Positions 35,637 to 45,900 of a stretch of DNA of 64,000 nt are shown here, one piece after another. Under the pieces are notes generated by a model. It made no database searches and was not told the origin of the DNA. It was given only the letters and a program-made list of their open reading frames with translations. This stretch comes from Maribacter algarum (ex Zhang et al. 2020) (GTDB lineage: Bacteria; Bacteroidota; Bacteroidia; Flavobacteriales; Flavobacteriaceae): positions 744,001-808,000 of the forward strand of contig NZ_VATY01000001.1 in NCBI RefSeq assembly GCF_005885635.1, in the 5' to 3' direction. Both the position numbers and the translations under genes were made by a program. Every line of letters begins with the position of its first letter. Positions within the stretch are counted from its first letter, which is position 1.

Positions 35637-36068
35637 TTAGCGGTTCATATTTTTTATCTCATCGATAAAATTATCTTCATCAACACCAGCATGAACAAGT
35701 TTCAAAGCTTTGTCAACCACATAGTTTACATTGGCGGTTGAAAATCCAAGTCCTACACACAAACGTTCAAGCATAGTGGTCTGACGCTCCCCCAGCTCAT
35801 CATCTGCATATACCATACGTGCTAAATCATATAAACGTTCTAATCTACGGTCGTAGCTACTTGGCGGATTCACCGGATGGCTCATGTAGTCTTTTAATAT
35901 CTCTTTGTAATCACCATCAGAAATATCTAGTTTTCGCGCCAGCCTATCTAAAAAGGCTTGCTCGTCTTCAGTAATTACACCGTCACTCATGGCTACACGA
36001 ACAATAGCGGCAAAATGGTCTTGATTTCTTTTGCGAAATCCACTATCAAAAAAATCTGCAATCGACAT
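35637..36068 (-). CDS. TerB-family protein
   Basis: 143 residues, all helical. The pattern HFAAIVRVAMSDGVITEDEQAFLDRLARKLDISDGDYKEIL (residues ~18-58) and the mirrored LYDLARMVYADDELGERQTTMLERLCVGLGFS (~84-115) are the TerB-type repeated acidic motifs, in which the DGVITEDE and DDELGERQ Asp/Glu sets bind Ca2+ in homologues. TerB is named for tellurite resistance but its role in flavobacteria is not defined. It has no ter cluster around it. Confidence 0.82.
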   Translation of the reverse strand: MSIADFFDSGFRKRNQDHFAAIVRVAMSDGVITEDEQAFLDRLARKLDISDGDYKEILKDYMSHPVNPPSSYDRRLERLYDLARMVYADDELGERQTTMLERLCVGLGFSTANVNYVVDKALKLVHAGVDEDNFIDEIKNMNR

Positions 36069-36262
36069 ATTTCTAATTTTTAACGTGGCAAATATAATTT
36101 TTTTCAGGGGGATAATTTATATTCCCAGCAACTTTGTTTTAAGGATAAACTCCATCAATGCAAACCCCTAATTTTTAGTTTTAGAATCACCCTGATATGT
36201 AACGTCGAGCCTCTCAAAACTTAAATCTCGATTATCGAGCAAATTTGTAACTTCACGTTGCT

Positions 36263-37291
36263 ATGAGAAAACCGCTTTTAGAATTTACTGATAAGGGTAT
36301 TTATTGCAGTGCAGCAATGGTGTATTTAGACCCCTGGAAACCTGTTGATAGGGCCATTATCACCCATGGTCATGCAGATCACAGCCGATATGGGCATCGC
36401 CAATATATTACGCATCACAATAATATGCCTATTATCTCACATCGTCTTGGGGAAATTAACGTTTTGGGCAAGAATTGGGGCGAGACATTTTTGATCAACA
36501 ATGTAAAATTTAGTCTACATCCTGCGGGTCATATTATTGGCTCTTCTCAAATACGAGTGGAGTACAAAGGTGAAGTTTGGGTCTTTACAGGAGATTACAA
36601 AACTGAAAATGATGGTTTTACCACGCCTTATGAAGTGGTTAAATGTGATACTTTTATTACGGAATGTACCTTTGGATTACCTGCTTTCAAATGGATACCC
36701 CAAAAAGAAGTTTTTCAAGATATAAATCAATGGTGGGCTGAAAATCAGGCTGAAGGGAAAACATCAATTCTATTTGGTTATAGTCTGGGAAAGGCACAGC
36801 GCCTTTTGAAATACCTAAATCCGGAAATCGGAAAAATCTATACTCATGGTGCCATTGAAAATATGACAAATGTGCTGCGACCGATGGTAGAATTTCCAGA
36901 AACCAACCTAATCACGCGAGAAACTAAAAAGGAAGAACTTTTAGGTAATCTAGTTCTAGCGCCGCCAAGTGCTCATGGTAGTACATGGATTCGTAAAATG
37001 GTACCTTATGTAACCGCTTCTGCAAGCGGATGGATGACATTTCGCGGTGCCCGAAGAAGACGAGCAATAGATAAAGGTTTTGTGCTCAGCGACCATTGCG
37101 ATTGGCAAGGATTATTGGATAGTATCAAAGCTACTGGTGCTGAAAAGGTAATTTGCACACATGGGTATTCAGAAATCTTCTCTAGATATCTTAGAGAACA
37201 GGGCTACGATGCCAGAACAGAAGAAACCCAATACGAAGGGGAATTAAACGAGTTAAATGCTACAAAAGAAGAATCTGTGGCGATGAATTAA
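36263..37291 (+). CDS. Ligase-associated DNA exonuclease (metallo-beta-lactamase fold)
   Basis: 342 residues. The metallo-beta-lactamase motif is HGHADHSRYGH (residues ~33-43), with PAGHIIGSSQ and FTGDYKTEND giving further metal ligands, and SDHCDWQGL near residue 275. It belongs to the beta-CASP-like group found beside an ATP-dependent ligase and Lhr-like helicase in bacterial DNA-damage clusters. It is the first of four genes (exonuclease, ligase, helicase, PdeM) with spacers of 32, -1 and 13 bp, so one operon is likely. Activity is by family; substrate not proved here. Confidence 0.9.
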   Translation: MRKPLLEFTDKGIYCSAAMVYLDPWKPVDRAIITHGHADHSRYGHRQYITHHNNMPIISHRLGEINVLGKNWGETFLINNVKFSLHPAGHIIGSSQIRVEYKGEVWVFTGDYKTENDGFTTPYEVVKCDTFITECTFGLPAFKWIPQKEVFQDINQWWAENQAEGKTSILFGYSLGKAQRLLKYLNPEIGKIYTHGAIENMTNVLRPMVEFPETNLITRETKKEELLGNLVLAPPSAHGSTWIRKMVPYVTASASGWMTFRGARRRRAIDKGFVLSDHCDWQGLLDSIKATGAEKVICTHGYSEIFSRYLREQGYDARTEETQYEGELNELNATKEESVAMN

Positions 37292-37323
37292 TCAGCTAGT
37301 AGGACATCACTCGCAATGAGCCC

Positions 37324-38946
37324 ATGAAAAATTTCGCACAACTTATTAAAACCCTCGATAGTACCAACAAGACGAACCTTAAAGTAAAGGCACTTTCAGA
37401 ATACTTCAAAATTGCAAATGACAAAGACAAGGTTTGGACGATTGCCATTCTTTCGCACCGTCGCCCACCTAGACCTGTAAATACTACCCTTTTAAGAGAA
37501 TGGGCTTCCCAACTTTCCAACATCCCACTTTGGCTTTTTGAAGAGAGTTATCATATCGTTGGTGATTTAGCGGAGACTATTGCTTTAATTATTCCATCCA
37601 AGAAATCATCCACAGAAAAAACCTTGACTCAATTTCTTGAAGAAATGATTGCACTCAAAAAGAAAACTGACGAAGAAAAGCAAGCCTATCTTTTTGAAAA
37701 CTGGGAATGTCTTGATTACTACGAACGCTTCGTTTTTACAAAGCTCATTACAGGGGGCTTTCGAATTGGTGTAAGTCAAAAGTTAATGACCAGGGCACTT
37801 TCAAAAGCTACTCAAATCGACGAAGATATTCTGGCATATAAACTCATGGGCAATTGGGATCCCAACAGTATCACTTTCAAGGAGTTAGTTTTAGAAGAGA
37901 ATGAAAGTGATTACCTCTCTAAACCCTATCCCTTCTATTTGGCTTATGCTATTGAAAAAGAAGTTGAGGATTTAGGCGAGGTTTCTGATTGGTCCGCCGA
38001 GCATAAGTGGGATGGTATTCGCTCACAAGTCATTCTTCGAAACGATGAACTATTTGTTTGGAGTCGCGGCGAAGAATTGGTCACTGACAAATACCCGGAA
38101 TTCGAAGCTTTTATAAGAACAATTCCTAACGGGACTGTTATCGACGGAGAAATTCTACCCTACCTCAACGATCAAATTGGAACATTTAATGACCTACAAA
38201 CTCGCATCGGTCGCAAGAAAGTTTCAAAAGCTTTATTGGAAAAAGTACCGGTCATCCTTAAAGCATATGATTTACTAGAATGGGAAGGCAAAGACCTACG
38301 CAATCGACCATTTATAGAAAGAAGACAACTATTGGAGAAATTGTATTCAGCTGTTAGTTCGAGTGGAGTCGAGAAGCCCTTACACCTATCCAAAACCATG
38401 CACTTCACCTCCTGGAAGGAGGTCGCCCAAGAACGCGATCTTGCAAGGGAAATGCATAGCGAAGGACTCATGTTAAAACGTAGAGATTCACCCTATCTAG
38501 TGGGAAGAAAAAAAGGAGATTGGTGGAAGTGGAAAGTCGACCCCTTGACCATAGATGCCGTTCTTACCTATGCCATGCGAGGTCACGGTCGAAGAAGCAA
38601 TCTCTTCACGGATTACACCTTTGCTCTCTGGGATGAAAAGAAAAACGGAGAAAAAGAACTAGTAACTTTCGCAAAAGCCTACTCCGGTTTAACCGATGCC
38701 GAATTTCGGAAGGTAGATACATGGATTAAAAAAAACACCCTAGAACGTTTTGGTCCCGTGCGCTCGGTCACACCATATCACGTTTTTGAAATCGCTTTTG
38801 AGGGCATAGCTTTCTCAAAGCGGCATAAAAGTGGTATCGCAACCCGCTTTCCTAGAATATTACGTTGGCGGCAAGACAAGAATATTCATGAAGCCAATTC
38901 TTTGAATGACTTACGAAAACAAATACCTGGTGAACCTCAAAAATAA
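37324..38946 (+). CDS. ATP-dependent DNA ligase
   Basis: 540 residues. The N-terminal ~200 residues form a DNA-binding domain. The adenylation domain has motif I EHKWDGIR with Lys228, then EELVTDKYPEFEAF, VIDGEILPY (motif III) and GLMLKRRDS (motif IV), WWKWK (motif V). The C-terminal OB domain ends KSGIATRFPRILRWRQDK. It joins nicks using ATP and belongs to the ligase-associated repair cluster. The stop and the next start share one base. A dispersed repeat (TTCGAGTGGAGTCGAGAAG) lies in frame at 38358-38376. Confidence 0.94.
   Translation: MKNFAQLIKTLDSTNKTNLKVKALSEYFKIANDKDKVWTIAILSHRRPPRPVNTTLLREWASQLSNIPLWLFEESYHIVGDLAETIALIIPSKKSSTEKTLTQFLEEMIALKKKTDEEKQAYLFENWECLDYYERFVFTKLITGGFRIGVSQKLMTRALSKATQIDEDILAYKLMGNWDPNSITFKELVLEENESDYLSKPYPFYLAYAIEKEVEDLGEVSDWSAEHKWDGIRSQVILRNDELFVWSRGEELVTDKYPEFEAFIRTIPNGTVIDGEILPYLNDQIGTFNDLQTRIGRKKVSKALLEKVPVILKAYDLLEWEGKDLRNRPFIERRQLLEKLYSAVSSSGVEKPLHLSKTMHFTSWKEVAQERDLAREMHSEGLMLKRRDSPYLVGRKKGDWWKWKVDPLTIDAVLTYAMRGHGRRSNLFTDYTFALWDEKKNGEKELVTFAKAYSGLTDAEFRKVDTWIKKNTLERFGPVRSVTPYHVFEIAFEGIAFSKRHKSGIATRFPRILRWRQDKNIHEANSLNDLRKQIPGEPQK
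38358..38376. repeat. In-frame copy of TCGAGYGGAGTCGAGA repeat (ligase)
   Basis: TTCGAGTGGAGTCGAGAAG, encoding Ser-Ser-Gly-Val-Glu in the ligase. The same core occurs in metG at 55221-55242. The outer T-T and A-A bases pair around TCGA and TCGA half-sites, giving a stem-loop shape. Confidence 0.7.
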
Positions 38947-41414
38947 TGACTAGAGACCAACTATATGATATTGCAGCATCTTGGTTTCAATCACAAGATT
39001 GGGAACCTTTCCCCTTCCAAAAACAAACTTGGAAAGCATTTCTACAAGGCAAACACGGACTTCTAAATGCACCTACGGGAAGCGGAAAAACCTATGCACT
39101 TTGGTTTCCTATTGTTCTGAATTACATAAAGAAAAATCCTGAATACAAAAAGAAGCATAAAAAGGGATTAAAAGCAATTTGGATAACACCGCTACGAGCT
39201 TTATCCCACGAAATCAAACAATCTGCAGAACAAGTTGCTACGGATTTAGGAACTCAAATGACCGTCGCTATTCGCTCAGGTGACACTTCAACGAAAGAGC
39301 GCGCTAGGCAGAAAAAGCAAATGCCTGATTTGTTGATTACAACTCCCGAAAGCCTACAATTGCTTTTGGCAACCAAAGGTTACGACAAGATTTTCAAAAA
39401 CTGTTCGGCAATAGTGGTTGATGAATGGCATGAATTGCTCGGCACGAAACGTGGTGTACAAATGGAATTGGGTCTCTCTCGCCTTCGTACCATTTCAAAA
39501 AACCTTCGAATTTGGGGCATCTCCGCCACTATCGGTAATCTTGAACAAGCGCGACAAGTTTTACTAGGTCCAAGTTCACAGGCCCTGGAAAAGTCCATCA
39601 TGATTAAGGCAAATCTTAAAAAGAAGATTACGGTTAAAAGTATTATTCCAAAAGAGATGGAAACGTTTCCTTGGCGAGGCCATTTGGGTATACGTTTGTT
39701 GGAAGATGTAGTTCCGATTATCAATGCAAGTAAAACGACTTTGCTTTTTACAAACACCAGAAGTCAATGCGAAATTTGGTTTCAAAAGATTTTAGAAAAG
39801 CATCCTGAATATGCAGGTGAAATTGCCATGCATCATGGAAGTATCAATAAAGAAACTCGGGTTTGGGTTGAAAATGCGATTCGTAATGAAAGTTTAAAAG
39901 CAGTAGTTTGTACTTCAAGTCTGGATTTAGGTGTCGATTTTGCACCTGTTGAAACCGTAGTTCAAATTGGTGGTCCCAAAGGAATTGCCCGTTTTTTACA
40001 ACGTGCCGGAAGAAGTGGTCACAGACCGGGGAAAGAAAGTGTGATTTACTTTCTCCCTACACATGCCATTGAACTTGTCGAAGCTTCTGCCTTGCAGCAA
40101 GCAGTTAAACAAAGAGCGGTGGAAGACCGAATGCCCTACTTAAACAGCTATGATGTCTTGCTCCAATATCTGACCACTTTAGCGATTTCTGATGGATTCT
40201 ACCCTGAAGAAATCTATCAAGAAATCAAACAAACGTTCTGCTACCAAGCGGTTTCAGAAGACCAATGGCAATGGCTGTTAAACTTCTTGGTCATGGGAAG
40301 TCAAAGTTTACAATCATACGATGAATACAAAAAGGTTGAAGTTGAGGAAGATGGAAAATTCAAAGTCAATAATCGGGGAGTAGCCATGCGACATCGTTTT
40401 CAAATCGGAACAATTGTTGGTGACGCCAACCTTACGGTTCGCTATCAAAAAGGCGGATACATAGGTACTATTGAAGAATATTTTATTTCGAAACTAAAGG
40501 CTGGTGATGTATTTACGTTTGCTGGAAGAAATCTGGAATTCCTTCGTATCAAAGAAATGCAGGTTCACGTTCGAAATTCAAGTAAAAAGACCAATAAAGT
40601 CCCAGCTTGGGGCGGTGGTCGTATGACCCTTTCAGCACAGATGTCAAAATTGCTTCGGGAAGAACTATATACAGTAAGCTTAGATAAAAAGGACCAATCA
40701 AAAGAAATTAAGTCTTTGTTACCCATGTTCAATCAGCAGCGATTTGAAAGTATCGTACCAAGACCCGATGAATTTCTAATCGAAACTTTTAAAACCCGCG
40801 ATGGTTATCACCATCTCTTTTATCCTTTCGAGGGTAGGTTTGTGCATGAGGCTATGGGAAGTTTGCTAGGCTATCGCATAAGCTTGCTGTCTCCAATTAC
40901 ATTTTCCTTAGCCTTTAATGACTACGGATTCGAATTGCTCTCCGATAAAGAAATAGACATACAACAAGTGATTGACAACAATTTATTCTCCACCGAATTT
41001 ATGCTCGATGATTTACAAAAGAGTTTGAACTCCACAGAAATGGCGCGACGTAAATTCCGTGATATTGCGGTTATTAGTGGAATGGTTTTTACGGGGTATC
41101 CAGACAAAGGAGTTAAGATGAAACACTTGCAAAGTAGCTCACAATTGCTCTTTAATGTGTTTCGTGATTATGAGAATGATAATCTGCTTTACCAGCAAGC
41201 TTTTACCGAAACCTTCGAGCATCAATTGGAAGAAGGTAGATTACGTATTTCACTTGAGCGTATTGCTACGCAAGAAATCGTTTGGAAATCGTGTTCAAAA
41301 CCCACGCCCTTTTCATTTCCATTGATCACTGACCGTATGAGTCGTGAAAAACTTTCAAGCGAAAAATTAGCCGACCGCATCAAAAGAATGGCCGCGATTT
41401 TGACAAAGAAATAA
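38946..41414 (+). CDS. Ligase-associated Lhr-type DEXH helicase
   Basis: 822 residues. Superfamily 2 helicase of the Lhr group: Walker A NAPTGSGKTYALWFP (residues ~39-53), the DEWH box (VVDEWHELLG, ~156-165), SATIG, and QRAGRSGHRPG in the second RecA domain (~353-363). A winged-helix and Lhr-specific C-terminal domain follow. It translocates on single-stranded DNA and unwinds RNA:DNA or DNA duplexes in characterised Lhr proteins. It overlaps the ligase stop by one base and is 13 bp before pdeM. Confidence 0.94.
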   Translation: MTRDQLYDIAASWFQSQDWEPFPFQKQTWKAFLQGKHGLLNAPTGSGKTYALWFPIVLNYIKKNPEYKKKHKKGLKAIWITPLRALSHEIKQSAEQVATDLGTQMTVAIRSGDTSTKERARQKKQMPDLLITTPESLQLLLATKGYDKIFKNCSAIVVDEWHELLGTKRGVQMELGLSRLRTISKNLRIWGISATIGNLEQARQVLLGPSSQALEKSIMIKANLKKKITVKSIIPKEMETFPWRGHLGIRLLEDVVPIINASKTTLLFTNTRSQCEIWFQKILEKHPEYAGEIAMHHGSINKETRVWVENAIRNESLKAVVCTSSLDLGVDFAPVETVVQIGGPKGIARFLQRAGRSGHRPGKESVIYFLPTHAIELVEASALQQAVKQRAVEDRMPYLNSYDVLLQYLTTLAISDGFYPEEIYQEIKQTFCYQAVSEDQWQWLLNFLVMGSQSLQSYDEYKKVEVEEDGKFKVNNRGVAMRHRFQIGTIVGDANLTVRYQKGGYIGTIEEYFISKLKAGDVFTFAGRNLEFLRIKEMQVHVRNSSKKTNKVPAWGGGRMTLSAQMSKLLREELYTVSLDKKDQSKEIKSLLPMFNQQRFESIVPRPDEFLIETFKTRDGYHHLFYPFEGRFVHEAMGSLLGYRISLLSPITFSLAFNDYGFELLSDKEIDIQQVIDNNLFSTEFMLDDLQKSLNSTEMARRKFRDIAVISGMVFTGYPDKGVKMKHLQSSSQLLFNVFRDYENDNLLYQQAFTETFEHQLEEGRLRISLERIATQEIVWKSCSKPTPFSFPLITDRMSREKLSSEKLADRIKRMAAILTKK

Positions 41415-41427
41415 GTATTTTTGAGCA

Positions 41428-42069
41428 ATGACGCTGCCCATTAAAATTCAAGACCATACGTTTATCATGCATCCTTCTGGAGTATTGTTTTGGGAGGAAA
41501 AATCAATGCTTATTATTAGCGATGTGCATCTGGGAAAAGTCTCTCATTTTCGAAAATTTGGTGCAGCTGTTCCACAAAAAGCAGTCCTAAAGAACTTTGA
41601 ATTAATGAATGAAGCCATTGCTTTTTTCTATCCAAAAACTATTTGTTTTTTAGGAGATTTGTTCCATTCATCCGTCAATAAAGAATGGGAGTTGTTCGAA
41701 AAATGGGTAGCACAAACTTCATCAGAACTCATTTTGGTTGAAGGCAATCACGATATTATTTCACCTTTAAAATATGAGAAATTAGGAGTTCAAGTGGTGC
41801 CAGAAATTGAATCAAATGGATTTCTTTTCACACATCATCCTGAAGAAAGAAAAGGATATTTTAATTTCTCTGGACACATTCATCCGGCAGTTCGTCTTCG
41901 CGGTGCCGGAAGACAAACTTTACGACTGCCCTGCTTTTTCAAGAGTAGCAATCAAATGATTGTTCCTGCATTCGGAGAGTTTACAGGAAACCACACCTTA
42001 AAACCTTCTAAAAAAAACGAGGTCTTTGCAGTTACAAAAGAATCCGTTTTTCAAGTTGACTTAGGATAA
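41428..42069 (+). CDS. pdeM: Ligase-associated DNA damage response endonuclease PdeM
   Basis: 213 residues. Calcineurin-like phosphoesterase motifs are complete: ISDVHLGKVSHFRK (D-x-H), LGDLFHS (G-D), EGNHD (GNHD), and FTHHP then GHIHPAVR (G-H-x-H). This type is PdeM in the ligase-associated cluster, with nuclease activity expected. It is the last gene of the four-gene operon; the next gene, a membrane protein, starts ~70 bp downstream. Confidence 0.92.
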   Translation: MTLPIKIQDHTFIMHPSGVLFWEEKSMLIISDVHLGKVSHFRKFGAAVPQKAVLKNFELMNEAIAFFYPKTICFLGDLFHSSVNKEWELFEKWVAQTSSELILVEGNHDIISPLKYEKLGVQVVPEIESNGFLFTHHPEERKGYFNFSGHIHPAVRLRGAGRQTLRLPCFFKSSNQMIVPAFGEFTGNHTLKPSKKNEVFAVTKESVFQVDLG

Positions 42070-42137
42070 TCCTTCTTCTAAACAACTTTTCATTCAAGAG
42101 TATTCCAGTGACTTAAATAGTTGTATTTTTAACAAAA

Positions 42138-42938
42138 ATGCTTCTAATGAAAAAGCGATTCGCTATTCTTAACTTGGTTTCCGTAGTCATTGTGATTGCC
42201 ATTAACTATATATCACAAGCCATTCGAATTAACGAAACTACCATTGGCGAAGTAAGTAATAAATACTTCAATCTATTCACACCAGCAAGCTATGCTTTTG
42301 CCATTTGGGGACTCATTTTTTTGGCACTATTAGCCTATGGAATCTACCAAGTCAAAATGGCATTTTTTAGTGATAAAGCATCCGATTTTATCGAAAAAAC
42401 GGGTTATTGGTTCGTAATTACAAATCTTTTAAACTGTGTTTGGGTTTTTGTTTTCGCCTATGATTATACTTGGCTATCGGTAATCGTTATGTTGGCAATT
42501 CTTCTTTGTTTGCTGAAAATTATTCGGAACAACAATATGAATATTGTATCGGTCTCCCGATCAACAATCGTATTTGGCTGGTTGCCTATTGGCATCTATA
42601 GCGGTTGGATTGCGGTGGCTACTATTGCAAACGTAGCCGCCTACTTAAGTAAACTAAATTGGGACGGCTCCTTCTTCTCAGAACAACAATGGACAGTAAT
42701 TATGATGGCCATCGCGACACTCGTAAATATTATTATGGTTTGGAAACGAAATATGCGTGAATTTGCCTTTGTAGGAATCTGGGCTTTATTTGCAATTTAT
42801 ATTCGACACAATGGAAACATCGATGCCCTAGCGAATATGGCACTAACTTGCAGCATTATTTTAACACTTGTAATCATAGCTCATATTGTTCAGAACAAAA
42901 AGACCAATCCGTTTTTAAACTCGAAAGCGAGTTCTTAA
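42138..42938 (+). CDS. TspO/MBR-like tryptophan-rich membrane protein
   Basis: 266 residues with about eight hydrophobic helices, among them ~8-25, 51-71, 89-107, 113-127, 136-165, 184-201, 208-223 and 230-251. The N-terminal part has SYAFAIWGLIFLALLAYGIYQ and the middle has WLPIGIYSGWIAVATIANVAAYL, features of TspO-like (tryptophan-rich sensory) proteins. These bind porphyrins or other ligands in bacteria. The length exceeds the ~160 residues of standard TspO. The ATG at 42138 could be replaced by ATG 42150 (MKKRFAIL). Function unproved. Confidence 0.68.
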   Translation: MLLMKKRFAILNLVSVVIVIAINYISQAIRINETTIGEVSNKYFNLFTPASYAFAIWGLIFLALLAYGIYQVKMAFFSDKASDFIEKTGYWFVITNLLNCVWVFVFAYDYTWLSVIVMLAILLCLLKIIRNNNMNIVSVSRSTIVFGWLPIGIYSGWIAVATIANVAAYLSKLNWDGSFFSEQQWTVIMMAIATLVNIIMVWKRNMREFAFVGIWALFAIYIRHNGNIDALANMALTCSIILTLVIIAHIVQNKKTNPFLNSKASS

Positions 42939-42977
42939 AAATAGCATGGTAGGTTAGCCCAATTGGGCAATCGGACT

Positions 42978-42985
42978 TATATTTG
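42978..42985 (+). promoter_or_regulatory. Predicted -7 element for mfd
   Basis: TATATTTG matches TAnnTTTG exactly, 15 bp before the TTG start of mfd. A TTA rather than TTG is at about the expected -33 distance (42954-42956). Confidence 0.5.
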
Positions 42986-42999
42986 CAAAAATTTTACGG

Positions 43000-45900
43000 T
43001 TGGTTAAAACCCCGATTTCCGAGTTCTTTGCACAGTCTCCGCAACTGCTGAAACTGCGAAATGCTATTGCCAAAAGTGAAACTTCCACTCCGGTTAGATA
43101 CCATTTAAAGGGACTTGCAGGCTCTTCAATTTCTTTTGTATTGTCAGAAACTTTCAAACAAACGGAAGCCCCTTTCCTTTTGGTGTTCAATGATAAAGAA
43201 GAGGCTGCCTATCACCTCAATGACCTTGAGCAATTGACTGGTGAGAATGATGTGTTATTTTATCCAGGGAGTTATCGTAGACCCTATCAAATCGAGGAAA
43301 CCGACAATGCCAATGTATTGCTACGGGCTGAGGTTCTAAATCGTATTAATTCTCGAAAGAAACCTGCGATTATCGTCACCTATCCCGATGCACTTTTTGA
43401 AAAAGTAGTTACACGAAGAGAGCTTGAAAAGAATACCCTTAAAATAAAATTAGAGGATACCCTTTCGTTGGATTTCCTCAATGAGGTCCTCTTCGAATAT
43501 CAGTTTAAAAGGGTTGATTTTGTAACAGAACCCGGAGAGTTTTCAGTACGAGGCGGAATAGTGGATGTTTTTTCCTTTTCAAATGATGAACCCTATCGTA
43601 TAGAGTTCTTCGGCGATGAAGTAGATAGTATTCGAACCTTTGATGTTGAGACACAGCTTTCAACTGACAAAGTGAAAAAGATTACAATCATTCCGAATGT
43701 TGCTAATAAATTTTTGGAAGAAAAGCGAGAGAGTTTTCTAAAATACATATCTCCTAAAACCATTGTTTTCGCCAAGAATACCGAAATGCTATTTGACCGT
43801 TTGGATGATTTCTTTAAGAAGGCGAAAGAGGCATTTTCAAAACTATCTGAGGATATCAAACACGCCAAGCCCGAGGAGTTGTTCTTAAATTCGACTCAGT
43901 TTAAAAAGCAGTTAAAGGATTTTGGATTGGTCACGTTTGGTGTTGGAGAATCGCTGAAACCAATTGAAGGTTACGAAATTACCTTTCGAACCAAACCTCA
44001 ACCTTCTTTCAATAAAAAGTTTGATTTACTAATTGACAACCTTAATGTCAATCATCGAAATGGCTATAGCAATTTTATCTATTGCGCCACAGACCAGCAA
44101 GCCAAACGATTTCATGACATTTTTGAGGAAGTTGAAACGCAGGTTCATTATAAAACAATTGTCTTTTCCTTACATCAGGGATTTATTGATGACGACTTAA
44201 AACTTGTCTGCTATACGGATCATCAAATTTTTGAGCGGTATCATAAATTCAGTTTGAAAAATGGCTATGCAAAGAAACAAGCCATAACGCTTAAAGAACT
44301 TAACAAACTTGAAATTGGGGATTATGTCACCCATATCGACCATGGCATTGGAAAGTTTGGAGGGCTTCAAAAAATAGATGTAGAAGGCAAGAAGCAAGAG
44401 GCCATCAAATTAATGTACGGAGAACGTGATATCTTATATGTCAGCATTCACTCACTTCACAAGATTTCCAAATTTAATGGAAAGGATGGAGCCGTGCCTA
44501 AAATCTACAAACTTGGTTCAGCAGCCTGGAAGAAAATCAAACAGAAAACCAAATCGAGGGTCAAAAAAATAGCTTTCGATTTGATTAAAGTATATGCGAA
44601 AAGAAGACTTCAAAAAGGCTTCCAGTATGATCCAGACGGGTATTTACAGCATGAACTGGAAGCTTCATTTATTTACGAAGACACTCCCGACCAAAGCAAA
44701 GCAACTGAAGACATCAAACGGGATATGGAAAGCGAACGGCCCATGGATCGTTTAATCTGTGGTGATGTTGGCTTTGGAAAAACCGAGGTGGCCATTCGAG
44801 CTGCTTTTAAAGCAGTGGCTAATGGAAAACAAGTCGCGGTGCTCGTGCCGACAACTATTTTGGCTTTCCAACATAACAAAACATTCAAAGAGCGACTAAA
44901 AGAAATGCCGGTAACGGTGGATTACCTGAATCGTTTTCGAACAACAAAAGAACGTCGATTAACCTTAGAAAAACTAGAGGCAGGCAAGGTAGATATTATT
45001 ATTGGAACACATCAGTTAGTAAACAAAAATGTAAAGTTCAAAGACTTAGGCTTACTTATTGTTGATGAAGAACAAAAGTTTGGAGTTTCTGTAAAGGATA
45101 AATTAAAATCCATCAAAGAGAATGTTGATGTGCTGACCTTGACCGCAACACCAATACCTAGGACATTACAATTCAGCTTGATGGCGGCAAGGGATTTATC
45201 TGTAATTAATACACCCCCGCCCAACCGTTATCCCATTGAGAGTCAAGTAATCCGTTTTGGGGAAGAAGTTATTCGTGATGCGGTCACCTACGAAATTCAG
45301 CGTGGTGGTCAAGTATTCTTCATTCACAACAGAATCGAGAACATTAAAGAGGTTGCTGGAATGATACAGCGCTTGGTCCCAGATGCGAAAGTCGGTATCG
45401 GACATGGCCAAATGGAAGGTAAAAAACTTGAGACCCTTATGCTAGCATTTATGAATGGGGAATTTGATGTGCTTGTATCTACCACTATAGTCGAAAGCGG
45501 GCTCGATGTGACCAATGCCAATACCATTTTCATTAACAACGCAAACAATTTTGGCCTAAGCGATTTACATCAGATGCGGGGTCGCGTAGGTCGAAGTAAC
45601 AAGAAGGCCTTCTGTTATTTTATAACACCTCCTTATGACGTCATGACCAATGATGCGCGAAAACGAATTCAAGCTTTGGAACAATTCACAGAACTGGGAA
45701 GCGGTTTTAATATCGCCATGAAAGATTTGGAAATTCGAGGCGCTGGAGACCTCTTAGGAGGTGAACAAAGTGGGTTTATCAATGAGATTGGCTTTGATGC
45801 GTATCAAAAGATATTGGCAGAAGCGATTGATGAACTGAAAGAAAACGAGTTTAAAGAACTTTATGAGGAAGTTGAAGGGCATCAAGAAAAAACATTCTTG

